The notes under the pieces: model-generated
What the model saw: the letters and a program-made list of their open reading frames with translations, nothing else
What the model was told of the DNA's origin: nothing
The model's database searches: none
Translations under genes and position numbers: made by a program
Source: Fen-1258 sp027348115
GTDB taxonomy: Bacteria; Bacteroidota; Ignavibacteria; Ignavibacteriales; Melioribacteraceae
NCBI GenBank assembly: GCA_027348115.1
Contig: DAIEQA010000196.1
Span: forward strand, 1 to 23,283
Direction: 5' to 3'
Length of the DNA: 23,283 bases
In this document: in pieces, positions 17,328-23,283 of the stretch
Numbering within the stretch: the stretch's first letter is position 1
How the letters are laid out: each line of letters begins with the position of its first letter

Positions 17328-17897
17328 GTGAAGATACGTGAAAGCGGAATGCCGGAAGAAACTTATTGGGAATCATTTTTTGATACTCAATTTATTTTTT
17401 CACAATTGCAGTTAGATCGTTCTATTACCGATATAGTTGAATTCGGTTCCGGTTACGGCACATTCACAATACCGGCAGCGAAAATTATACGGGGTAATTT
17501 ATACACGTTTGATATTGATACCATTATGATCGGGCGTTTGAAAGAAAGAATTACGAGGGAGAATATTTCCAATATAAAAATATTTCAAATGGATTTTGTA
17601 AGAGAAGGCACCGGTTTAAGCGAGAATTCGGTTGACTACGCAATGCTCTTTAACATACTGCATGCCGAAAACCCTGCCGCGCTTCTGAACGAAGCTTACC
17701 GGGTGCTTAAACCCGGCGGTAAAGTAGGAATAATTCATTGGATACATTCGGCAATTACTCCGCGGGGGCCGTCGTTGAATATTCGCCCTACACCGCTTCA
17801 ATCCGCTGAGTGGCTCATAGAAGCAAATTTTAAAATTGTTAATAAAGAAATATCACTACCGCCATATCATTATGGACTAATTGGATTGAAGGATTAA
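17328..17897 (+). CDS. Class I SAM-dependent methyltransferase
   Basis: 189-aa Rossmann-fold methyltransferase. Motif I is VEFGSGYGTFTIPAA (37-51), an acidic residue follows at D62/D64 (FDID), and YRVLKPGGKVGIIHW marks the post-I strand region. The substrate is unknown. The GTG at 17328 is chosen because the IRESGMPEE leader looks conserved in related proteins; the in-frame ATG at 17349 (MPEETYW) would be seven codons shorter. The stop is 26 bp before the DsrE-family gene, so the two are probably one operon. The 151-bp gap upstream holds no feature I can support. Confidence 0.85.
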   Translation: MKIRESGMPEETYWESFFDTQFIFSQLQLDRSITDIVEFGSGYGTFTIPAAKIIRGNLYTFDIDTIMIGRLKERITRENISNIKIFQMDFVREGTGLSENSVDYAMLFNILHAENPAALLNEAYRVLKPGGKVGIIHWIHSAITPRGPSLNIRPTPLQSAEWLIEANFKIVNKEISLPPYHYGLIGLKD

Positions 17898-17923
17898 TAA
17901 ATATAAAAACATAGGGTAACATT

Positions 17924-18277
17924 ATGAAATACCTTTTTATTATCAACGACGCGCCTTACGGAACAGAAAAGGCATACAACGCTTTACGGCTTGCAATGCA
18001 GATTCAAAAAGATTTTCCGGAAAATGAGGTGAGAATTTTTTTGATGGCGGATGCAGCTACATGTGCCTTGCCAAATCAAAATACGCCCAACGGATATTAT
18101 AATATTGAAAGAATGTTGAAGTCGGTACTTTTAAAAGGCGGACAAGTAAAAATTTGCGGCACTTGTGCCGATGCACGCGGAATCAAAAATCTTCCTTTAA
18201 TTGAAGGAGCGCAAATAAGCACTATGGTGGAATTAACTGCATGGACAATAGATTCCGACAAGGTTTTAACATTCTAA
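17924..18277 (+). CDS. DsrE/DsrF-like family protein
   Basis: 117-aa small soluble protein of the DsrE-like fold (YchN-type), a family linked to sulfur-relay or persulfide chemistry. The N-terminal strand and loop (KYLFIINDAPYGTEKAYNAL) are typical. Cys residues are C47, C78 and C81; the last two form CGTC followed by ADARGI, a common feature of this branch and the likely reactive site. An A/G-rich stretch (ATAGGGTAAC) precedes the ATG. It follows the methyltransferase by 26 bp. AAGAAGGGGG and an ATG at 18291 come right after its stop, as if another gene once followed, but that frame closes after 13 codons. The specific sulfur acceptor is unknown. Confidence 0.8.
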   Translation: MKYLFIINDAPYGTEKAYNALRLAMQIQKDFPENEVRIFLMADAATCALPNQNTPNGYYNIERMLKSVLLKGGQVKICGTCADARGIKNLPLIEGAQISTMVELTAWTIDSDKVLTF

Positions 18278-18655
18278 GAAGGGGGAAATTATGATACGAA
18301 AAATTATACGGGTACAAAAGCCGCCGAAATAATGATTGATATTTTTACCAAACATTGAGGTTGCCCAAACTTTATCGAAGTTAGCAACGTTTTAGGCAAG
18401 TTCTTCTGCGCCTACTAAATCTCCTTTTACCATGCGCAGTTCGATGATTGTTCCATCGATTAACATTTCTTTTATTCCAGAAATGTTTTTCAGCCATGTT
18501 CTCAACTTCGATTATTGAGTTATAATAATCCGATAACCTCAGCCGATATTATGCCGAGCAGCAAATGCTGGCCCCAGCTGTTTATCAACGCAACCATTAC
18601 TTTTGCTTCCTCCGCCGAAGAAGTTCTTCCGGCCGCGGAGCGGTTGCAATTTTAC
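18278..18655. pseudogene. Probable decayed gene fragments between dsrE-like and perR-like genes
   Basis: No intact gene spans this stretch. Directly after the DsrE-like stop a strong ribosome-binding-like run (AAGAAGGGGG) precedes an ATG at 18291 whose frame closes after 13 codons. An overlapping frame reads NYTGTKAAEIMIDIFTKH to a TGA at 18356, and the ATG frame then reads NIEVAQTLSKLATF to a TAG at 18393. On the - strand, frame 18520-18651 reads AEEAKVMVALINSWGQHLLL and continues to a stop. A second frame, 18392-18511, reads IKEMLIDGTIIELRMVKGDL and ends GAEELA-stop. These look like pieces of one - strand and one + strand gene broken by frameshifts. I do not recognise the parents. An imperfect hairpin at 18360-18388 has no T-run. 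Confidence 0.4.
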
Positions 18656-18702
18656 TTGACGGGGTATTTGATATTTTATAAATAATTGTTTATCCTAGAT
18701 AA
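18656..18702 (+). promoter_or_regulatory. Candidate promoter and operator for the perR-like gene
   Basis: TTGACG (18656-18661) could serve as a -35 element, with TATAAA (18677-18682) 15 bp away or TAAATA (18679-18684) 17 bp away as -10. Immediately downstream is TTATCCTAGATAA (18690-18702), two 5-bp arms around a 3-bp centre, loosely like a PerR/Fur box. A second inverted pair, ATAATTGTT (18682-18690) and AACAATTAT (18721-18729), brackets the leader just before the start codon. The layout suggests autoregulation, but the match to known boxes is only partial. Confidence 0.45.
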
Positions 18703-18731
18703 GAATAATTCCTATTTAATAACAATTATCT

Positions 18732-19157
18732 ATGAGAAAAGAAAAACATAATCTCGACTTAAAGAACAGTTTTTTGAAAGTTACCCCTCAAAGAACTGCG
18801 GTGCTTGAAGCTTTGAAAAGCCTAAGAAATCATCCCACTGCCGATAATATCAAAGAATATGTCGTCAAAAATCATCCTAATATAGCTGTCGGCACTATTT
18901 ACAAAACATTGGAAACCTTTGTAGAAAAAGGTTTGGTTAAAAAGGTAAAGACTGAGAAAGATGTAATGAGATATGATGCTATACTTGACAAACATCATCA
19001 TCTTTACTGCGAAGACTCGGAACATATCGAAGACTTTTATGATAACGAGTTAAACATGTTGCTCGAAAAATATTTTGAGAAAAAGAAAATACCCAACTTC
19101 AAAATAAAAGATATTAAGCTGCAGATAATCGGCACTTTTAAGCAGAGAAAAATCTAA
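18732..19157 (+). CDS. perR: PerR-like Fur-family peroxide regulator
   Basis: 141-aa winged-helix metalloregulator. The DNA-binding part has TPQRTAVLEAL (18-28), RNHPTADNI (32-40) and HPNIAVGTIYKTLETF (48-63). All five regulatory metal ligands of B. subtilis PerR can be aligned with a constant offset of three: H34, D82, H88, H90 and D101. An Asp at 101 rather than Glu is the PerR-type choice. By contrast the four-Cys structural zinc site is missing: only C93 remains, the second position is S96, and the C terminus (IIGTFKQRKI) has no Cys. It probably senses peroxide through Fe(II) and represses the downstream catalase-peroxidase gene, which starts 177 bp away. ATG without a clear Shine-Dalgarno. 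Fur family is certain; PerR is likely. Confidence 0.85.
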   Translation: MRKEKHNLDLKNSFLKVTPQRTAVLEALKSLRNHPTADNIKEYVVKNHPNIAVGTIYKTLETFVEKGLVKKVKTEKDVMRYDAILDKHHHLYCEDSEHIEDFYDNELNMLLEKYFEKKKIPNFKIKDIKLQIIGTFKQRKI

Positions 19158-19255
19158 TCTAAAAATTAATTATCAGTGGAAGAAGAGTAAGGCAAAGACG
19201 TAAATCATCATTATCAAGTTTGATTGTAAAAAATATTGTATTGAAATAAAGGTGT

Positions 19256-19284
19256 AGAACCGCCCGGTTATTGGAGACGGTTCT
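19256..19284 (+). other. Hairpin in the katG leader
   Basis: AGAACCG (19256-19262) and CGGTTCT (19278-19284) can pair as a perfect 7-bp stem with a 15-nt loop, about 50 bp before the katG start. No T-run follows, so it is not a terminator. An imperfect palindrome ATCAA-GT-TTGAT (19213-19224) lies further upstream and might be an operator. Role unproven. Confidence 0.35.
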
Positions 19285-19334
19285 CAGCACTTCAACATTT
19301 TATCAGCAAATCAATAACTCTAAGGAGAATAAGT

Positions 19335-21530
19335 ATGAATGAAGAAAGCAAATGTCCCGTACACGGCAGTTCAGGTAGAACTTCTGCCGGCAGGGGCACA
19401 TCGAATAAAGACTGGTGGCCTAACCAATTAAATTTAGGCATTCTTCACCAGCACGCGCCGGCTTCCAACCCGATGGATACCGGATTTAACTATGCCGAAG
19501 AATTTAAAAAGCTCGACATGAAAGCTTTGAAGAAAGATCTGTATGCGTTAATGACTGACTCGCAGGATTGGTGGCCCGCAGATTGGGGTCATTATGGAGG
19601 ATTGTTCATTCGAATGGCCTGGCACAGCGCCGGAACCTACCGCACTGCCGATGGTCGTGGCGGAGGCGGCACAGGCAATCAACGTTTTGCACCGGTTAAC
19701 AGCTGGCCGGATAATGGTAATTTGGATAAGGCGCGCAGATTGCTTTGGCCAATCAAACAGAAATATGGAAATAAAATTTCTTGGGCTGATTTAATGATTT
19801 TGGCCGGCAACTGCGCGTTAGAATCGATGGGTTTAAAAACTTTCGGCTTTGGCGGCGGACGAGAAGACATTTGGCAGCCGGAAGAAGATATTTACTGGGG
19901 AAAGGAAAATACATGGTTAGCCGACAAGCGATATAGCGGTGATCGTGAGCTTGAGAATCCTTTGGCTGCAGTGCAAATGGGTTTGATTTATGTTAATCCG
20001 GAAGGACCGAACGGCAATCCCGATCCTGTTGCTTCGGGTCGTGATGTTAGAGAAACATTTGCCCGTATGGCAATGAACGATGAAGAAACAGTGGCACTTG
20101 TCGCCGGCGGACATACTTTTGGCAAAGCGCACGGCGCGGGGGATCCAAAATTAGTTGGACCTGAACCGGAAGCCGCACCAATTGAAGAACAGGGTCTCGG
20201 CTGGATAAACAAATTCGGAACCGGTAAAGGTGTTCACACTACAACCAGCGGTATTGAAGGCGCATGGAAACCTAATCCAACAAAATGGGATAATGGTTAC
20301 TTCGACATGCTCTTCGGCTACGAGTGGGAGTTGGTTAAAAGTCCTGCCGGCGCTTGGCAATGGCTGGCTAAAGATGTTAATGAAGAGCATATGATTCCTG
20401 ATGCACACGACCCTTCAAAGAAAAACAGACCAATGATGACAACGGCAGATTTATCATTACGTTTCGATAAGATATTTGAACCTATATCACGCCGATTCCA
20501 CAAAGATCCGAAGGCTTTCGCCGACACATTTGCAAGAGCATGGTTTAAATTAACTCATCGCGATATGGGACCTAAGTCGCGTTACCTCGGTCCCGAAGTT
20601 CCGGCAGAAGATCTTATCTGGCAGGATCCAGTACCCGCGGTAGATCACCAATTGGTTGATGCGAAGGATATCGCCGATTTGAAAACTAAGATTTTATCTT
20701 CCGGTCTTACGATAGCCGAACTAATTTCCACCGCATGGGCTTCTGCTTCAACTTTTCGCGGCTCGGATAAACGCGGTGGAGCGAACGGCGCGCGCATCCG
20801 CTTGACTCCGCAGAAGGATTGGGAAGCCAATCAACCGGTGCAACTAAATAAAGTATTAGGCATACTTGAAAAAATTCAACTGTCATTCAATAATTCTCAA
20901 AAGAATGGCAAGAAAGTATCTATTGCTGATCTTATTGTTTTAGCAGGTTGTGCCGCAGTTGAATCTGCTGCTAAAGCTGAGGGATATTCTGTTGATGTGC
21001 CGTTTACGCCGGGACGTACCGATGCTTTGCCTGAAATGACCGATGCGGAATCATTCGCGGTACTTGAGCCGCAGGCTGATGGTTTCCGTAATTATCAAAA
21101 AACGACTTTCACTGTTTCCGCAGAAGAAATGTTGATTGATAAAGCGCAGCTTCTTACCCTGAGCGCGCCGGAGATGACAGTACTCGTCGGCGGTCTTCGT
21201 GTTCTAGGCGCCAATTCAGGTCATTCAAAGCATGGTGTGTTTACTAAAAAAGTCGGGACTCTCACTAACGACTTCTTTATCAATTTGCTTGATATGAACA
21301 CGGTGTGGAAACCTACGTCCGATGCCGGCGACACATTTGAAGGACGCGATCGCAAGACTGGCGAATTGAAGTGGACGGGCACTCGTGTGGATCTGATCTT
21401 TGGTTCAAATTCTCAACTGCGTGCTTTGGCAGAAGTTTATGCACAAGATGATGCAAAAGAAAAATTTGTACGTGACTTCGTAGCAGCTTGGAATAAAGTG
21501 ATGAACTTAGACCGGTTTGACCTTGCTTAG
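19335..21530 (+). CDS. katG: Catalase-peroxidase KatG
   Basis: 731-aa bifunctional haem enzyme that removes hydrogen peroxide. Distal pocket residues R93, W96 and H97 lie in IRMAWHSAGTYR. Y219 (IYVNPEGPNG) and M245 (RMAMNDEE) complete the Trp-Tyr-Met adduct, with spacing to the proximal H260 (GGHTFGKAHG) identical to M. tuberculosis KatG (W107, Y229, M255, H270). The second, haem-free peroxidase-like half is present in full (about 420-731). AAGGAG (19322-19327) seven bases before the ATG is the strongest ribosome site in the window, suggesting high expression. No signal peptide, so cytosolic. Downstream of a PerR-like gene in the same direction, which fits peroxide-induced control. A perfect inverted repeat follows the stop. 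Confidence 0.98.
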   Translation: MNEESKCPVHGSSGRTSAGRGTSNKDWWPNQLNLGILHQHAPASNPMDTGFNYAEEFKKLDMKALKKDLYALMTDSQDWWPADWGHYGGLFIRMAWHSAGTYRTADGRGGGGTGNQRFAPVNSWPDNGNLDKARRLLWPIKQKYGNKISWADLMILAGNCALESMGLKTFGFGGGREDIWQPEEDIYWGKENTWLADKRYSGDRELENPLAAVQMGLIYVNPEGPNGNPDPVASGRDVRETFARMAMNDEETVALVAGGHTFGKAHGAGDPKLVGPEPEAAPIEEQGLGWINKFGTGKGVHTTTSGIEGAWKPNPTKWDNGYFDMLFGYEWELVKSPAGAWQWLAKDVNEEHMIPDAHDPSKKNRPMMTTADLSLRFDKIFEPISRRFHKDPKAFADTFARAWFKLTHRDMGPKSRYLGPEVPAEDLIWQDPVPAVDHQLVDAKDIADLKTKILSSGLTIAELISTAWASASTFRGSDKRGGANGARIRLTPQKDWEANQPVQLNKVLGILEKIQLSFNNSQKNGKKVSIADLIVLAGCAAVESAAKAEGYSVDVPFTPGRTDALPEMTDAESFAVLEPQADGFRNYQKTTFTVSAEEMLIDKAQLLTLSAPEMTVLVGGLRVLGANSGHSKHGVFTKKVGTLTNDFFINLLDMNTVWKPTSDAGDTFEGRDRKTGELKWTGTRVDLIFGSNSQLRALAEVYAQDDAKEKFVRDFVAAWNKVMNLDRFDLA

Positions 21531-21568
21531 TATTATGGTAGTACTTGAAACAAATTTCTATCATCTTA

Positions 21569-21608
21569 AATTAAGAAGCTCACAATGTTGTGAGCTTCTT
21601 AATTACTT
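21569..21608. terminator. Perfect 17-bp inverted repeat after katG
   Basis: The arms 21569-21585 and 21588-21604 are perfectly complementary (core AAGAAGCTCACAA / TTGTGAGCTTCTT) around a 2-nt centre. A short T-rich tail (ACTTTT) follows at 21605-21610. It lies 38 bp after the katG stop, between convergent genes, so it is most likely the katG terminator. The tail is weak for an intrinsic terminator, and the 2-nt centre means that the folded RNA would open at least one more base pair. Confidence 0.7.
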
Positions 21609-21610
21609 TT

Positions 21611-21807
21611 ACCATCTTGCGGAAAGACAGGGATTCGCTGCCTCAGGAAAATTTTGTTTACTTTAAAATAATTACTGAGCTTTTCGAATTATTTGATTAA
21701 CAAAAGACCAGCTAAAGCAATGCTAATTACATTTTGTTGTTAATCTGTTAATATTGACCGAACGAAAGATTGAATAAGGATAGAAATCCGGCTTTCTTTA
21801 ATTAATA
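21611..21807. other. Intergenic stretch between convergent katG and aldose epimerase genes
   Basis: AT-rich DNA with no open frame that looks like a gene. The only repeat noted is a weak GAAA/TTTC pair at 21783-21796, too short to call as the terminator of the - strand gene. Confidence 0.5.
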
Positions 21808-22773
21808 TTAGGTTCGTTTTTCTAAATAAATACCGAAACTTGAAAGATATTCTTGATGCGGCAATAAAGTAATTAAACCTTCTTCATTATTAAACGAATT
21901 GACATTCGAGGTCCAGGGTTCAATAGCAATTGATTTCCTATCTTCAGGTGTGTAAACAACAAGATATTTATACTTTTCGGCATCCTGCCATATATTAACC
22001 TTAACGTTTTTTTCATTCCAAATTAATTTTGTAATTATCTTTTTCTTAGCATTGACCCTAAAACAAAAATCAAAATGTTTGTTGTATATTTTTTGAAGTT
22101 TATCAAACTCAGAGTATTTACTTATCTGTCCGGTTGGAACAAGCTGTGAATCAATTTCAATTATATCCGATACATCTAATTCAAGTGCTAGTTCATCTAT
22201 CAGAGTTCCAAATTCAAAGTAATGATGCCAACCATCACTAACTGGAATTGTTATATCAGAACTATTCTTAATTCTTGTTTGGCAAATTAGTCCATCATTT
22301 ATTGTGAGAATATATCTAATGTAAAGAGTATAATTAAACGGATAGCCGGGATATTCACAATTGTAAAGATATTCTAAATCTATTGAGGCATTGTCTTCAT
22401 TTATATCCGAATTACTTGTAATGAATTTTTTATCATACAAGAATCCGTGGCAAGCATTATTTTCCTCGGGATAATTGACCGGCAAACAAAACTCTTTACC
22501 ATTAAAGACATATTTACCATCCTTGATTCGGCCGGCAAAAGGAGACAATTTTGCATTAGTAAAAACATCATCTCTAGCAGCAGACTCAACATTGGAAATC
22601 TTTTTTAGTATAGAAAAATTATCAACACCATTATTTAGCCACAATTCTCTTACCTTTGCACCATGTTCAGGTAAAATAGAAACAAACTCATTTGTGAGAT
22701 TATTTTTAATTATTACTTCATCAAACGAATTTTCCTTTTTGTGCAAAATTGAGAAGAGCTTATTTGCAGTCAT
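21808..22773 (-). CDS. Aldose 1-epimerase family protein
   Basis: 321 aa from the ATG at 22773. The frame stays open to a TTG at 22821, but that start would overlap the upstream gene by 23 bp and adds 16 residues with no family character, so the ATG is preferred. Expected to interconvert alpha and beta anomers of a free hexose, or to act on a related sugar phosphate. Catalytic candidates are H109 in NNACHGFLYDK, H183 in GWHHYFEF (the H-x-Y-F motif) and E285 in IAIEPWTS, the residues that act as acid and base in GalM. No signal peptide. It follows the sugar-nucleotide epimerase by 25 bp on the same strand, so the two are likely co-transcribed. The natural sugar cannot be named from the sequence. 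Confidence 0.85.
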   Translation of the reverse strand: MTANKLFSILHKKENSFDEVIIKNNLTNEFVSILPEHGAKVRELWLNNGVDNFSILKKISNVESAARDDVFTNAKLSPFAGRIKDGKYVFNGKEFCLPVNYPEENNACHGFLYDKKFITSNSDINEDNASIDLEYLYNCEYPGYPFNYTLYIRYILTINDGLICQTRIKNSSDITIPVSDGWHHYFEFGTLIDELALELDVSDIIEIDSQLVPTGQISKYSEFDKLQKIYNKHFDFCFRVNAKKKIITKLIWNEKNVKVNIWQDAEKYKYLVVYTPEDRKSIAIEPWTSNVNSFNNEEGLITLLPHQEYLSSFGIYLEKRT

Positions 22774-22798
22774 AAAAATCGGCGTGTACTCTATAATT

Positions 22799-23283
22799 TT
22801 AACGAATTGAGTAGAATTCAATAGTTTCTTTAAGTCCCTCTTCTAAAGAATAATTCGCTTTGAAATTTAACTTTTCAATTGTACTACTTATAGTTGCCTG
22901 ACTATGCTTAATGTCTCCGGCTCGCGTTTCTTGGTATTCGATGCGACTGGTACTAAAAGTTTCACTCAAGATAATTTTTGCGATGTTGTTAATAGTAGTA
23001 GCTTTTCCCAGCGCAACGTTAAAAACCCCGTTTGCGTTCTCATTAGTTGCGGCCAAAACGTTAGCTGCAACAACATCTTTCACGTAAATAAAATCTCGTG
23101 TTTGTTCACCGTCTCCATATATTATTAACGGCTCACCTTTAAGCGCATTATTTATAAATATAGGAATTGCAGCTGCATATTGGCTTTTAGGATCCTGACG
23201 CGGACCAAATACATTAAAATATCTTAAAGAAGTTGTCTTTAATCCGAAGTTTTCCTGATAGATTTGTAAATAGTATTCTCCAT
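22799..23283 (-). CDS. NAD-dependent sugar-nucleotide epimerase/dehydratase, N-terminal part outside window
   Basis: Extended short-chain dehydrogenase; only the C-terminal 160 residues are visible, the frame being open to the window edge (first full codon at 23281). The visible part starts with GEYYLQIYQENFG, which normally follows the catalytic Y-x-x-x-K by a few residues, so the nucleotide-binding and catalytic part lies beyond the window. RYFNVFGPRQDP, IYGDGEQTRDFIYVKDV and FNVALGKATTINNIA are typical of UDP-GlcNAc/UDP-glucose 4-epimerases of the WbpP/GalE-like group, which supply UDP-GalNAc or related sugars for surface polysaccharides. The GTG at 23083 is an internal codon, not the start. 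Family sure; substrate uncertain. Confidence 0.9.
   Translation of the reverse strand, partial: GEYYLQIYQENFGLKTTSLRYFNVFGPRQDPKSQYAAAIPIFINNALKGEPLIIYGDGEQTRDFIYVKDVVAANVLAATNENANGVFNVALGKATTINNIAKIILSETFSTSRIEYQETRAGDIKHSQATISSTIEKLNFKANYSLEEGLKETIEFYSIR

Noticed and set aside
18440..18690. Long + strand frame without stop across the intergenic region
   Set aside because: It has no early start codon or ribosome site, ends inside the promoter candidate, and its Ser/Pro/Leu-rich composition is what antisense of the - strand fragments would give.
21783..21796. GAAA/TTTC hairpin as terminator of the aldose epimerase gene
   Set aside because: The stem is only 4 bp, with no T-run on the - strand.
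22774..22821. TTG start for the aldose epimerase gene
   Set aside because: It would overlap the upstream epimerase gene and add 16 residues lacking family character; ATG 22773 fits better.

Overview
The window looks like part of a chromosome from the Bacteroidota/Chlorobi group, possibly an Ignavibacteria-type bacterium. This is inferred from moderately AT-rich DNA, several starts without a clear Shine-Dalgarno sequence, many signal peptides ending in Ala-Gln, and the mix of protein families. No rRNA, tRNA, CRISPR array, insertion sequence or phage gene was seen.

Region 1 (1-12837, all + strand) is a glycan-degradation cluster of six secreted proteins: a GH20 beta-hexosaminidase (5' end cut by the window edge), a GH38 alpha-mannosidase-like protein, a DUF4838 protein, a GH29 alpha-L-fucosidase, a second GH29 protein resembling the alpha-1,3/4 fucosidases, and a sialidase-fold (BNR) protein. 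A GH27 alpha-galactosidase-like protein lies nearby at 15803-17176. Together these would remove HexNAc, mannose, fucose, perhaps sialic or another acidic sugar, and alpha-Gal/GalNAc caps, as expected for complex glycoprotein or mucin-like glycans. Three of the proteins, with unrelated catalytic domains, end in the same module of about 145-149 residues carrying a C-P-x-W-H signature. In the GH20 and second GH29 proteins this module follows a chitobiase-type C-terminal domain, so a two-domain cassette is shared. No transporter, SusC/D pair or dedicated regulator is visible.

Region 2 (12838-17176) holds a divergent thymidylate-synthase-family gene (- strand), an NAD-type malic enzyme (+) and the GH27 gene (+).

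Region 3 (17328-18731) has a small SAM-methyltransferase/DsrE pair, then about 450 bp with no intact gene. That stretch contains short protein-like fragments in changing frames on both strands and looks like decayed genes.

Region 4 (18732-21608) is a peroxide-stress pair: a PerR-like Fur-family regulator that keeps the regulatory metal ligands but lacks the usual four-Cys structural zinc site, followed by katG catalase-peroxidase. A possible promoter/operator precedes the regulator, and a perfect 17-bp inverted repeat follows katG.

Region 5 (21808-23283, - strand) has an aldose 1-epimerase-like gene downstream of an NAD-dependent sugar-nucleotide epimerase that runs off the window end.
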